From positions 551,263 to 615,262 of the forward strand of contig QANU01014009.1 in the NCBI GenBank assembly GCA_003254905.1: a DNA stretch of 64,000 bases, written 5' to 3'. Source of the DNA: Nissolia schottii. Lineage: Eukaryota; Streptophyta; Magnoliopsida; Fabales; Fabaceae. A program made the translations under genes and the position numbers. Positions 11,501-23,782 of this stretch are shown here, piece after piece; the first letter of the stretch is position 1, and every line of letters begins with the position of its first letter. A model generated the notes under the pieces. That model was not told the DNA's origin. It searched no databases and saw nothing but the letters and a program-made list of their open reading frames with translations.

Positions 11501-14500
11501 GAAGGATACATGTTTGTCCCCATACCAAGTCTTCGGCCAGTCTCCTTTGCTATTGCCAACTGATCTCCTGCATTGACATGTAAGATAGCTCATATTTCCT
11601 CAGACATTCAAACTACAAACATTTCTAAGCTCAAACAAATAATCTTTGAATATTCAATGACATATTTAACCACCTACATTGGAAGATATTTATATTTTGA
11701 GAGGTTTGGGCAGAGCGAAAGTTTATGAATCAAGAATTACATGACTTTTTACTTCAGGTGAATGGCATGAAGCACATATGAGAAGAATATGAATTAACTC
11801 TAGGCTATGTTTGAATTGTTGGAAATGGTTGGAATGGAGTGGAATGCAAAAAGTCTAAGATTATGTCAATGTTTGTCCATGTATTTTCAGATGAAACCTT
11901 CATAAAATAAAAAAGGATTGCCTTAACTAGTCTTAATTCCATATTTACTTGCATATAGATAACTAATGCACTATGAAATTGAATTATGAATGAAACAACA
12001 GACAAGCTATGAAAATTACCTTTTAGTTTAGGAAATAGGAATTAAACACTCTTCAAACTCCAAAGAGAACGAAAATAGATAATTGTACCTGGTCCTAATT
12101 TCAAATTTACTAGCATATTCATAGCTAATTGACCAAAAACTGAAATAAAAGGAAAAATTATGAAACACTATCTATTAGGCCTGAGATAAACACTACAAGC
12201 ATAATAATCAGGAATAAAGTACCAAGTTGTAGTCTTCTGTTATGTCATTATAAGTTCATCCTTACCTGTAATCATCTTAACACATACTCCAAGGTGAAGT
12301 GCTCTTCTTATGGTCTCAGCACTATCATGTCTTGGAGGATCAAACAAAGGTAACAAACCAACAAAAGTCCAAGGACCTCCACCACTATCCTTGGATTTTT
12401 CAGGAATTTCCTGAAAGAGTTATCCCTTATCTAATTAAGACAATGAAATTACCAAGATTCTAAATTTGCTCAAATTTGTATCTGAAAGAGCATATCATCT
12501 AGTTTTGAAATTTGTATGATTAAATCTGTTTGTGACAAATTGACATCTTTAATTTTGCATTAAGATCTGAGGAATGACTAGCAGCAATACCTGATAAGCA
12601 ACTGCAAGGGATCGCAATCCCCTTTCGGCAAATTTGTCAATGATCGTATGCACTTTTCTGGCAATCTCGTCTTTTTCTTGGCACATATTTAGAATCTGGT
12701 GTTCAAGAAACAGTGTAAAGAAGCTTTGTGAACATCGGATACAAAACTAAAGGATACTGAAAACATCCTACACTGATTAAAAATTGTGTTAGATTATACA
12801 AAAGAAAATTAAAACTTTTAAAGAAACTTATGGCAAAGAATTTTTCTCTGTTTTGGGTGGAAGGTCCTTTGAGAAAAGAAACTTTGTTGTAGAAGTGCAA
12901 AGTAAAATTTGACAAGGAAATGCTATACGGTCAGCATCTTCCAAGAATTTACATACCTGTTCCGGTGCTCCTTTGCTGGCTCTGTGAAAGTTGCCATCAG
13001 AATCAATATATGTTATTGCGGTACGTTTATCTACTGGATTGAAAGGTAGAAAATGAAGTTCAGTGATGTTTGCACGTGCCTGCAGAGAAAAAGGAGAAAA
13101 GGTTCTTGTTCTATTAGTATGCCTCCATATCATAAAAGGAGGGTTGGAAAACTTATGCATCATTTGTATCATAGTAACATGGATATCTTCAAACTCTACC
13201 TCCCTTGGATCAGCTAGCATATTAATGATGGCGCTGTCAATGGCATCCTGGTTCTCCAGTCTCGATGCCCTGGCTGCTAATAGAATGACCATATCTTTGT
13301 CCATATTTCTGTTAAAAACCTGTTCAACGTGTAAAATAGGCAGCTGAAACTCAGTAACGTGGACAGTACACAAATGACAAATACCATCTGAACACTTTGC
13401 AGTAAAAATTATGTAATCTTAAGACTTATTTGCAACTCAAATTCTCATCCAATCACGGGCAGTATCGGGTTGTACCTCTATAAGGTTTCTATCAACAGTG
13501 AGGCGGTTCAGTGTAAGAGTCCCGGTTTTGTCGCTGCATAGGACATCCATGCCCGCCATTTCTTCAATTGCTGTCATTCTCTTTGTGATGGCTCCCTTAA
13601 GAATGAAGAGCATAGTCAGAAGCACAAATATCTGCTATAATGTTGTAAATTTTAAATATAGTCATCAATAATGCAGACAAAAGCTTAACTTCATCCCATT
13701 CATTTGGAATCAAGTGCCAAATGATTCTGCGGTAATGTATGCTAGTAAGTACAAAGCAGCACCTGCTGAGAAAGACGATGAGAGCCAATTGCAAGTGTTA
13801 CAGACAATACTGTTGGCATAGCAATCGGTATTCCTCCAATTAGGAGAACAAGAAGGTTGTTGATTCCATCCCTGTATGATCGATGCTCCACCGGGAACAT
13901 TATAATTATTTCAAGTAGCATCCCTATAGCTATTGAGCAAATGCAGAAGTTCCCAATTGAAGTAAGGACCTGCCAGAAAAAGGTAATCGATAACACAGTG
14001 ATATTGATTACAAACTCGAGAGGTTGATCATAAACTTGCAAACCTAATCTTGCATCAAAGGGGGATTCCATGCATAATAAATGCTTTTCTCTTCCTTCTA
14101 TTGCTTTCTTATTAATGGAATCCTGATATTCAAAAAAAAAAAGTATGTTGAAATTTTTCCTAAGTTACCTTCTGAAAGTGCCCAACAACTACGGTACTGT
14201 CAACCAAATGTGCTGCCTTTCCAAAAAAGGAGTGAACTCCTGTTGCTATCACTACAGCTTCTATCTCTCCCTGCTTACATGTTGAACCTGAGAAGACCTC
14301 GTCGCCTGTTTTCTTTGTGACTGGTAGGGATTCTCCGGTGAGGGCCGACTGCATGAAACAGTATTATTGTCACAAATTAAGGCATCGTATGAACTCCATC
14401 TTGATTATCGGCCGAGTATAAACAGTTTATTTTACGAAAATATACATTGTAGCATTGCAGCACAGTATTACAAGATTTCTTTGTTTGTTTGAAAAGGACT

Positions 14501-15920
14501 TGCCTGGTCAATTTTTAGAGGGTCCCCTTCGAGCAGGCGAGCATCGGCCGGAATGATATCTCCGAGCTTTATGCTGATTATATCGCCAGGCACTAAAATA
14601 GCTGCATCTTGCTCTTGCCACTGCCCATCTCTTAGAACCTGGACAATGACAAAATAGACAAACATCACCCATTATTGGTAAATGCAAGGAATCTTCAGCA
14701 AGTTCGGGTAAGACTTTATTGTCAAGTCTCAAGCCTTTAAATAGAACTGAATATTTAGAAAGTTTATTTTAATATTCATGAAAAAGGGGAAACAAACCCC
14801 AAAAAAATACAAGGAATTTCAGCATAACAAAAAACAAAATGATATACTACTGAAGCAATTTTCAACTAGTTATGGAGATTTTATCACTCTGTATGGCATA
14901 TTGGTGATGAATTTCTGAGATGAATGTCATAGAAAAAGAATAACCTTTGTTTTAGGAGCTAAACGAGCCATTAGTGCTGCTGCGGCATTACCAGCATTAT
15001 TTTCTTCTATGAAACTAATCGTTGAGTTTATTACTAGTAGGCATAAAATCCCTACAAAGTCTTGCCAATCAGGACCCTGCCCCTGAAAACATCTCTCCAA
15101 ATAAGTAACCTAGCAATGGTTTGAAAAAACAAAGTAATTTTGAACCAAAGAATAGATAGAAGAGAAAATAGGATCGCTGAAAAACGTTTATGTTGTTCTC
15201 TACTTACTCCGCCGTTAGCAAGGACAATTGCCATCAGTGCTGCTGCTTCCATTACCCATGACAGAGGATTCCACATAAAACTTAGAAATTTCAATATTTT
15301 ATTCTCCTGCATCGGCATTTGAGGATGGAGTTATAGTTAGAATTTCTTCGGTTAGATGCATAATCCTATTGCTAGCCAATTAGTTAATGGATAGTGACTT
15401 CAAAACAAAATCCATTGCCTCTTTGCCACTTAAAAATAAACAACCGCAACAAATATAGAGCTGGCATCCCTATTTACTTTATTAGATTTCTTGTAGTGAA
15501 AGAAACAAACAGTTTTAACTTCCTATATTGTTGTGACTAAAATGAACAATATGAGATAGCTAGTTCTACTTCTACCTAGCTTTATATAAATCCTATATGA
15601 CGAACTTCAGAGATTCAGATATTTTCAAGAAGCACGCTCTTACTTTCCTCTCTTCAAGTTTGTTTAGGCCGAATATCTGCAGTCGCGCTTCAGCATCTTC
15701 AGACGAAAGTCCTCTGCGCGATGTTCTCAACTGTTCAAATACTTCTTCCAACGGTATGTGCTCCTGACCGAAATTATAGAGTACTTATTATGCATTGCAG
15801 ATTGAGTTTGAAAATACAATGGCTAAGAATCCAGCATTTTCTTGGAGCACTTACCAAATCGATACCATCTCGGTTGAAATTCTCGGGATCAAGCAAAGGT
15901 TTATACAGTTCATCAGCCAT
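8597..15920 (-). CDS. Plasma-membrane-type P3A H+-ATPase (AHA/PMA family)
   Basis: ATP-driven proton pump energising plasma membrane or vacuole transport. I reconstruct 21 exons: 15920-15855, 15763-15644, 15306-15208, 15082-14945, 14638-14504, 14348-14169, 13969-13763, 13595-13476, 13319-13200, 13079-12957, 12695-12591, 12410-12266, 11567-11406, 10970-10732, 10474-10442, 10351-10270, 9985-9825, 9735-9562, 9445-9263, 9172-9009, 8693-8597; total 2853 bases, 950 residues. Key motifs: TGES (190-193), phosphorylated Asp337 in CSDKTGTLT, nucleotide-binding KGAPEQ (431-436), TGDGVNDAP (593-601), membrane Asp691 in AILNDGTIMTIS (proton-binding Asp of AHA2). The C-terminal autoinhibitory domain ends QSAHTV: penultimate Thr949 is kept but the Tyr of the common YTV 14-3-3 site is His. 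That ending reminds me of the PH5/AHA10 branch, which acidifies vacuoles; this placement is tentative. Intron 5 is GC-AG. No frame break. Confidence 0.95.
8743..8870. mobile_element. Small palindromic MITE in last H+-ATPase intron
   Basis: Near-perfect inverted repeat: arms actccctct...gacaatt / tattttgaattggagagagt around a core with ataattgtcactttcacttt and its reverse complement. About 128 bases. It begins with the CTCCCTC-type end seen in Stowaway-like elements. It lies wholly in the intron between the last two coding exons (8694-9008), so splicing can remove it. Confidence 0.75.
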
Positions 15921-16070
15921 GTTATAGCTACATACATATTATATAGTTCATTACGATCAAAATGGTAAGTAGGCAGTTTATAGCGTTAATGAATTGCAAC
16001 GAGTATGCTATAGCCACAATTATCAATTGTGGCGATCATAAACGATGGGAATAATCCAATATCACAAATT
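15921..16070. promoter_or_regulatory. H+-ATPase 5' flank
   Basis: Sequence directly upstream of the minus-strand start codon; presumably 5' leader or a leader intron. No TATA box could be fixed with confidence. Confidence 0.3.
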
Positions 16071-16381
16071 GGGTAAAATACATTTTTAGTCCTTTAGTTA
16101 TATCTAATTTATCAGTTTGGTCCTCTAGCTGTTTTTTTGGCTCAATCTAGTCTCTTATATTCTAAATCGTTATCAATTTGGTCCCCCCTAACTAACAAAG
16201 TGGACAAAATTGGATATGCTGCAAAGATCAAGTCATAGCTTCCTCATCCCAAGTCCAACAGAGCCAAATTAGGTGTCATTTTAAAGCAAATAAAAAAATC
16301 TGCAACTTTTATGAAAAGTTGTACGTGAGGACCAAAAAGAGAAATTAGGTATAGCCAGAGCACCAAAAATGTATTTTAGCC
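16071..16381. mobile_element. Palindromic non-autonomous element upstream of H+-ATPase gene
   Basis: About 311 bases with related ends: the left end gggtaaaatacatttttagt and the reverse complement of the right end ggctaaaatacatttttggt agree for about 55 bases with few mismatches (also TAGT/GGCTATAYCTAATTT and TTTGGTCCTC). This TAAAATACATTTTTGGTCC type is common in legume genomes, from memory. The flanks share only a partial match (tcacaaatt versus tcaaattca), so the target duplication is uncertain. It begins 150 bases upstream of the pump start codon. Confidence 0.75.
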
Positions 16382-17600
16382 TCAAATTCAAACAAAATGT
16401 CATCCCTAGTATGAGTATCACTGAAGCAATCAAATTAAGTAGGGAGCCACAATGAATAGTTGAGAGACTTCAAATGCTTACTTTGGAGGAAGAGTGAGGC
16501 CACCGAAAATGCAGGAGAAGAAGAAGAAGAGGATCTTAACCTGGCTTTCCAAATTGAAGTAGGCACCACTGGCAGCGAGACAGTGTGGCACACATGAATG
16601 AATAAAAAGGAACCATGTTCTTGTTAGTTAGTTCCATATCTGCTGAATGGTATATTGATGTCTCTGACTGTTTGTTAGTTACCAGCCTGAGAAGAAGAGT
16701 GGGTGATTCAAAGTAACATAACAAACAAAACATTCATGCATGTCTCAGTTGGGTAGCCACTTTCCAACTTCCAACAAATCTTAACTAGATTTCACAATTA
16801 CAAACAAATTGGGAACCGTTGCCTTCAACTACCTTTCAAAATTTGCCTCTTTCGTTCTTCAAACCTAACGGTCTCTCCCATTTTTGCCCCCCCCCTTTTT
16901 ATGTATGTTATGGGGGGTGCCATCTACATAAATTCATTAAATTGTGGCCAAAACGTTAACCCTGGGATTTATAGCGGTTGAAGATTATGTAGCTTTTCCC
17001 AAATATGGGTTGAAAGCAGTTTATGCTTGTAAAATTCTATATAGTTGATTTTTCATCAATGTTATGAACAGCACGCTTCACGTCTTTCACCCTAAAGAAG
17101 CCAAATCCTTAAAAAGTAGCGTTATCTAAACTCAACGGAAGCTTCTTCAACCTTGAATGAATTCTTGTTTCATCTTGAATGAATTAATTTAGTGTATTTT
17201 TTGTACCTTGTTTTGTTAGAACACGGTGACAAGGACAAAGATATAGTTTTAATGAAATTATGAATAAGTGAAAATGATATCTAAATGATATTTTAAGTTA
17301 TTTATCATATTTTTATGTCTTGTCACTATAAAACTAAACATGATATAAATACAATAAATTGAGTTTTATATATCATTACCAAATAGAATATAAAAATGAT
17401 TTTTAGTTTTGTATTTTATGTGTCCTTATGTTTTTGTATTTTAATAATGTTTTAACCACCAAATGCAATTAAAGGCTTGTATCACTGTCACACAGTTATA
17501 GTTGATAAAAATTCGAAGATTTAGATCAAATACAAACTATAAATAGAATCAAGGACAGATCCATGTACAAATGCCCCACTAGATTTTGAGTTTGAGGATA
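16382..17600. other. Intergenic, no supported gene
   Basis: AT-rich DNA with a poly-C run near 16889-16899. It is the likely distal promoter area of the H+-ATPase gene. Nothing else could be supported. Confidence 0.4.
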
Positions 17601-18481
17601 CCATGATGATGATTAAAGTTATATTTGTACATGTTATTCTTTCCACACCTTTCCCGCCTCTTCCCTTTATCTTCTTCCTCCGTCCACCCTGCTCCCCCTT
17701 GATCCCCAGCCATTCCAATCATCGCGAAGCTCGCGTCCTCAATGGTTCTCACGCTATCCGAAAGTCGTGCATCTCCGGTCCATATGTAGAGTGAATTTGA
17801 GAAACAAAATCATATCTATCTAGGTTGGGGTAAGGCACGATGGCGATGGGGCTGGATATGGATTGGCTCATTGGAGGCTTGTTGTCACTACTATTTTGAA
17901 CCACGAAAGTGATGTGTCCTTTTGTCATTTCTTGCTTCCGTCTGTTGCTGAAATGTTGAGGTGGTTCCAGAGACACAACGAGATCATCATCACCATCAGA
18001 CTCATCTCTGTCGAAGGTTGTCCCTGGGTGAGGTGGCTCCGACGGCTAATCCAATGATGGCTTCGACTGAAACTCTGTTGGTGGCTTTGGGAAGTGGCGG
18101 TCGTGTTAAGGTGATGGTAGTGGTGGTATTAAGGTGGTGGTGGTGTTTACGAGGTGGTGGCGGTATCAGGTGGTGGCAACGTTAAGGAGGTGTAGTGGTG
18201 GTGTTAAGGTGGTGATCTATAGGTAGCGGCGGCGGCGTATTGGTCGTGGTGGTAATGGTGGTGGTTAAGGTGATGTGTTAGGGTTTAGGGTTACACTTAG
18301 TGTTTAGAGAAAATGAGAGAAGAAATACATGAAATAAGACATAGTCTAATTCATAGGATAACACCTGAAAGTATTTATTAATATTATAAAATTTATTTTT
18401 ATCATATTTTGGGGGTAACATAGGATAATATAATATTATCTGGTTGACTCATTTTTATCCTATGATTATAGGATGTTATAA
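17601..18481. other. Low-complexity intergenic stretch, GGT-rich
   Basis: Contains a GGT/GTG-rich low-complexity run at about 18100-18270. Short open frames are by-products of that composition. No domain recognised. Confidence 0.45.
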
Positions 18482-19306
18482 GTTAGAATATTTATTAGAA
18501 TAAAATAATATCAGTATTATGTTCCTACCCTATAAATAAGGTTTATTTTTATTATAAGTGACACAACCTTCACTAATACAAAAATCTTTGTTGTTTATCC
18601 TTTTATGTCTTTTGTTATTTTCTCCATAATATTTTCCTGATTTCATCATGAAATCTCACATTGTATCAGAGTCATGGCGCCCTCCATGAGTCATTTTTCT
18701 GCTTCCGCTACCTCAGAGCTTAGGCTCTCTACTTTCTACAAAAACTCTCTTTTGCCATTCTCCGTAAAGCTCTCCAATATGCCTTTTTTGCCTCTCAACC
18801 CAGTTAACTACACGATCACCATCACCGTGATTGTCGCTTCTTGACTTGTTGCCGCCTTTGCTGCCCTTATGCAATCCGATGTTGCCTATCGTTGCCTCTG
18901 TGCAACCCGCGATGTAGCCTATCGTTGCCTCTGTGCAACTCCCGATGTTGCCTATTGCTGCCTCTGTATAGCCACAGATATTGCCTATCACCCGAAAACC
19001 TTCGTTGCTTTGTGACAACTGACAAGCTTAAAGCTCGAGGAGCTTTAACTTGAAGGAGGGGGTTAGAATATCTATTAGAATAAAATAATAGCAATATTAT
19101 ATCTTTGATTGATTTAGACTTATTTAATTGAATATTTAAATTGATTCTGTCTTTATATTTTTATTATGTTCCTAGCCTATAAATAGACTTTATTTCATTA
19201 TAAGTGACACAACATTCACTAATACAAAAATCTTTGTTGTTTATCCTTCTCTTCCTTTTGTTATTTTCTCCGCAATATTTTCTTGATTCCATCATCAATT
19301 CTCACA
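18482..19306 (+). mobile_element. Small non-autonomous LTR retrotransposon (TRIM-like, Copia-type primer site)
   Basis: Two related direct repeats: 5' LTR 18482-18660 (179 bases) and 3' LTR 19062-19306 (245 bases); both start gttagaatat(t/c)tattagaat, contain cctataaata as a TATA box, and end ttctcaca / aatctcaca. The 5' copy lacks about 65 bases present in the 3' copy. Directly after the 5' LTR is ttgtatcagagtcatgg, a tRNA-Met-type primer binding site; directly before the 3' LTR is a polypurine tract gaaggaggggg. The internal 400 bases carry no gag or pol. The canonical TG start is missing and no target duplication is apparent. Confidence 0.8.
18876..18990. repeat. About 33-bp tandem repeat inside the small LTR element
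   Basis: Three to four copies of a unit based on gatgttgcctatcgttgcct, plus ctctgtgcaac, with point differences and one short final copy. It explains the repetitive open frames on both strands here. Confidence 0.75.
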
Positions 19307-19868
19307 AGGCTTAAGGAAACCTGATTAAACATGATAGTATTAACAAATTCATTCTTCTCCATTATTCCCTGTTTTCTTCACCGCCACCATGTCTCCTCGG
19401 TTCCGACTTGCAGCATGCAACTCACTGCCGGCCATATCTCTATCGTCCACCGCTCCCCACCTCCATCATCCACTGCTCCCCACCGTCACCAGAGCAGATC
19501 TACTCCTCTATCATCTCTCTCACAAAGACAATGATGATGGGTCTCTATTTATAATCTCTCACAAGCTTCTGCAGAGGATGACAAGATCTACAACCAAACT
19601 TTGATAATCTTAAGGCTAGTGACGATGGTCAATGACTAGGTACAGTGGCGATACAATAATAGGGGGAGCCAAGGGCGATGGTGAGCGGTAGTGCCAAGGA
19701 TGACGGTGAGTGGCAGCGACAATGACGATTGTGATGTTTGTGGTGAAGAACAAGGAGACCAGGGAAACAAGGGAATAATGAGATAAAATAGAACAGTCAA
19801 TTCATTCCAATGAAGTAATAATTACAGCAAACTCATTCCCAGTAGGTTTCATTTGAAATACAAATTTG
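19307..19868. other. Intergenic between two elements
   Basis: No supported gene; short open frames are Ser/His/Pro-rich and lack domain character. Unclassified. Confidence 0.4.
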
Positions 19869-20508
19869 GACCCTAGTAGGGGTGTTCATGGACCGGGTTG
19901 GGCCGATTAGCCTTTACCCAAATTTAACCCTATATTTAGACCGGACCAATTTTGAGGACTCGAACCCGACCCTAAACTCGATAGACCTGATTATCTTTTG
20001 GTCGAGTTAAAACTCGAATTTGGACCAGGCCAAAAACGGGTCAAAACTATCTAAAACTTCAAAATAAAAAATAGCATTCATTAAAAATAAAGTTGAAATA
20101 ATTACAAAATAAAAATTATATTTCCTAACTAAATACTCATTAATTTCAAACACTACAACATAATTACATAAAATTGATAATCTTAGCATTCCCATTCAAG
20201 CTTCCATATTTTTAGTAGAACATAAACAATAAAAAAATAATAAGTGCACTACAATAGATTTGTACACACTGAAGTAAACAAGGTTTAACTACAATAGACA
20301 CCAAAATAGACATGGATTATGGGATGGGAAAGAAAGAAAATAAGAAATGCATAATATAGTAGTGTATGCAGGTCGGGCCGGGTGACCCAAGACTAAACCC
20401 GAACTTTTTTTTAGAATTGTTTAAAATCGAGCCCAATTCGACCCGAATGATTCGGGCTGGGGTCGGGTTAGCGGGCCGGACCGAGTTATGCACACCCCTA
20501 GACCCTAG
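19869..20508. mobile_element. hAT-type MITE with 8-bp target site duplication
   Basis: Element body 19877-20500 (624 bases). It starts taggggtgttcatggaccgg and ends with the inverted counterpart ...gttatgcacaccccta. The flanks are an identical 8-base duplication, gaccctag, at 19869-19876 and 20501-20508. TAGGGGTGT ends plus an 8-base duplication fit the hAT superfamily. Subterminal GGGTCGGGTT/GGGCCGG motifs occur at both ends; the AT-rich interior has no transposase. It must have been mobilised in trans. Confidence 0.9.
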
Positions 20509-21887
20509 TATGCACAATGTCTTTATGTTCTCTTCATAATTTCTAAAATTTGACTTGTTTATCTTTTCTTTCAACGGTGGTTTTGTTGCCAATAATTAAT
20601 TGTATAATTATGTTATTATTTTTTTATTATTGGTGCTCTTCTTCAATCACCAGATTATTGAAGGGGTAGATTGTAGTGGCTCAATGAGGCCTTTGTTGTT
20701 GTGACAAATTGACAATCGATGTAATAATGGTGGTGGGAAGGTCATTATAAATTTGTCTTTACAAAGTAACTTGACGGATGAGGGAAGAGGGCATTGAGGA
20801 AGAAGAAGGGATGTTATATAAGACTAGATAGTATAATAATAGATGTAGGAGAAAATAATGATAAAATTATATAATTACATTTTACGCATCAAATTAGCAC
20901 ATGATAGTGTAAAAAATTTATTCAACGTATTGCTTATATTACACTATCTAGTCTTATATTATTTGACTTTGTACTATACGATATAACAAATGAAACTATA
21001 ATTGAAAATGCATTCATCCACATTTTAAAAGTAAGGTTAAATGCAAATGCTCCACCCATAGTCTAAAAATAATCATTTACCTAAACTATATATCATGGTA
21101 ACCTTCAGTGATCACCTGTTATTCATTTGTACTTTTCTTTATTCCTCAGTCATTGAATATCAAAAAAATATTAAGCACACAATATATTTGGATACTTTTA
21201 TGAATTTAGTAACCTAATTTGCATACGTAGTGTTTTACGAATTACTGACGTAATTTTGAGTTGAATGGTGATTAGATGAAGTGGCCCCATTAGTGACTAA
21301 TGAATTTAAGAAGAATGTTATTTGTACATTAACATTGATGTAGGCACAAAATCTCCCTTCTCACACACATCATGCGACCTATATTCACATTATTTCGTGT
21401 AAATGTGGGTCTCATGATGTATGAAAGAAGAAAAACTTAATATCTACGCTAAGTTTAGCGTACAAATAGCAATTTTGTAAATTTAAACCCTAATGTTGCA
21501 AATAAAGCTTGGATATGTCATATTCACTTCTACTAACATCAATTACTTTCATTAATGATGGTCATTTATAAGTTATTATAATGTTGGAGTTTTGTTAACC
21601 AAGGCTCTTAGGTCTTAGTTGGGGCTAATTAAGGAAGTTAAATTAAAAATTTTAAAGTTAACAATGCATTTATTGTCATTAAAGTATGCACAGTTTACTA
21701 CTTTTTATACAAATTTACTATTTTTTATTTCTTAATAAGCGTTCTTAACGAGTATTTTTTAAAACATTTGTTAATAAAACACATAATGTTTTATTAATAA
21801 TTTATTTGCATATTGTATATAAGAAGAATTTAATTACGATGTAATGTTATTTGTACATTAAAAGTGTGTCACAAATTTATAAAGTTA
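20509..21887. other. AT-rich intergenic region
   Basis: No gene or RNA supported. Short imperfect inverted segments occur (for example around 20820-20960, with agactagatagt and its reverse complement), suggesting another small decayed element. Confidence 0.4.
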
Positions 21888-22436
21888 GATATTGTTACGG
21901 ACTGGGCCATAAAGGCCCATCCTTACGACCCGGCCACCCAGGCCCAAATCCGCGGACCCGTATTGTCCATTCAGGTTTAACCACCCCCGCGATTCTCGTA
22001 CTTGTAACCGCTCGGGATAAGCCAGTCCGCGATTCCCGTCCGTGTAACTACTCGGGATAAGCCACCCCGAGATCCCCAGCCACGAATCTGCTCGGATAAG
22101 CGATCCTGAGATCCCACTCATCTTATCTGCCCAAGCTTAGCCAACCTGGCGCCGCAGGGACAATCCGCCATACGCGTGGTCGAGATATTCTCCCACTGCC
22201 GCGATACGCGGAGCCGACCTCAATCACCCCAATTATATAATAGTCAGCACCCCAGGTATGAAGATCATCCAATTATAATTCACTATACTCCTTGCACCCT
22301 TGCTTACTTGAGCATTGGAGTGATTGCAGGTACCCACTACAACGCGAGTACAGAGATCGATCGTGCCAGAGCATCCATCCCATTCCAGAGCTTCAGGGTC
22401 CGTTGTGTACCGAGGTGCATACTTCAGAACAGATAT
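21888..22436 (+). mobile_element. Solo LTR of a Gypsy-type retrotransposon
   Basis: LTR body 21893-22431 (539 bases), starting tgttacggactgggccataa and ending cttcagaaca, flanked by the identical 5-base duplication gatat (21888-21892 and 22432-22436). It is much more GC-rich than its surroundings. Its first 30 bases match the start of the LTR at 37426, so both belong to one family. No internal region remains, as expected after recombination between LTRs. Confidence 0.9.
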
Positions 22437-23335
22437 TATAATTATAGAAAGAAACAAAACTTTGACTTTTTATTATATTGACACTTAACAATTCATTTTT
22501 GATATACAAATAACATTCTTAGTTGACAGACTTTCTTCAAGAATTAAACTATTTCCAAGTTTCCTTACCCGAAGGAAACAAAGTTGAATACGACCACCAA
22601 TTTCTCCAAAATTCTGAACTTGGATGGGAGTGATGTATCTCTCTTGAACAGGAAAGACGGAAATTATACATGTAAGTCACAAGATGATCTCGATTCATAA
22701 AGCTTTTTGAAAGTGAATGTTGCCATTAAAAGAATCACGTTCTCTGCTTTTGGATGCATGTCATAAAATATTCTAAAAGCACGCATATCAAAAGAGAAAT
22801 GGTACTTATATTTATTTAGTGTAGTGAGAACACGATATTAATTTATATTCTATCTATTATTATAAGATTTTATTAGAGTGTAAAATATGTGAAAATTTTA
22901 TTTAATTATAATAAGACCTGAATCGACAAGATATCACATTAATATAACATAATTCTTATAAAACAATTCATAAAACTCGATACCTATCTCTATATTAGAT
23001 CGAGAAATGTCAAGTAAACTCATTTTTTGTCAAACACTTTATCCGTTTACATTTTATTTATTATTGAATGAAATCTCAATATGACTTACATTCAATGAAG
23101 ATCTTATTTAATAATAAATGAGATGTGAGGTGAAACCGTGTCATGGTAAAAATTAGTCAAAAAAGACACTGTAATACAGTGAAAACTCTGAGTCCATTCC
23201 AATCAATAGAAATCCGTACTGCTTGGATCGTACACTATAGCTGCAGGCTACAGAGCGAGCTGCTTGTGACACACTCTTGGAAATACACTGAATGGAGATG
23301 AATGCTATGTAAGAATAATCATGGGGATTACGGAA
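22437..23335. other. Intergenic with AT-rich MITE-like segments
   Basis: The stretch 22810-23150 resembles 23870-24010 and 34790-34915 (ATTTTATTTAATAATAAAT motifs, some inverted), pointing to small AT-rich elements. No gene supported. Confidence 0.4.
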
Positions 23336-23782
23336 TCAATCCTTGTAAGGGACGAAAGGCATGTTAGTCCTTGTCTTCTCCTCGTATTCAGCAGCATAGG
23401 GAGGGGGACCAAAGCCAGCTACCTATACTCCCCACTTGGATTTTTCACCATTCCTGCGCTTTAAGAAATATAAAAGTGCAAAATGTAGTCATACTGACTG
23501 ATGAGAAAGTTAATACAACTGATCTTGTTTAGTAAAAGAAGCACATTATGTAGCTTATGATATAATGTCAAATAAAATATATAGTCATATCTTATAGATC
23601 AAGATCACATTTGACCCAGCTCAGATTAATTCTGAATAAGCACAGATAATCTATATAGATCCCAGCACCAAATCAAATGTACCTATTCATGGTAAAAATT
23701 GGTATCCTAAAAAGATCACACTCAATATTATGCTTTGATTCCAAACTTTTTGAGTGTCATCAAAAGCAGGAAGGTCAGCCAT
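23336..23782 (-). pseudogene. Possible decayed small gene, two coding-like segments
   Basis: Not recognised. Segment A (23782-23687) begins ATG and reads MADLPAFDDTQKVWNQS then a hydrophobic run before TGA. Segment B (about 23470-23336) reads GEKSKWGV, a TAG at 23423-23425, then VAGFGPPPYAAEYEEKTRT, NMPFVPYKD and TGA. The second half looks like a real protein C-terminus: charged, proline-rich, low in rare residues, followed by a stop. The two parts could be exons of one small protein with nonsense changes, or unrelated. Function unknown. Confidence 0.3.
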
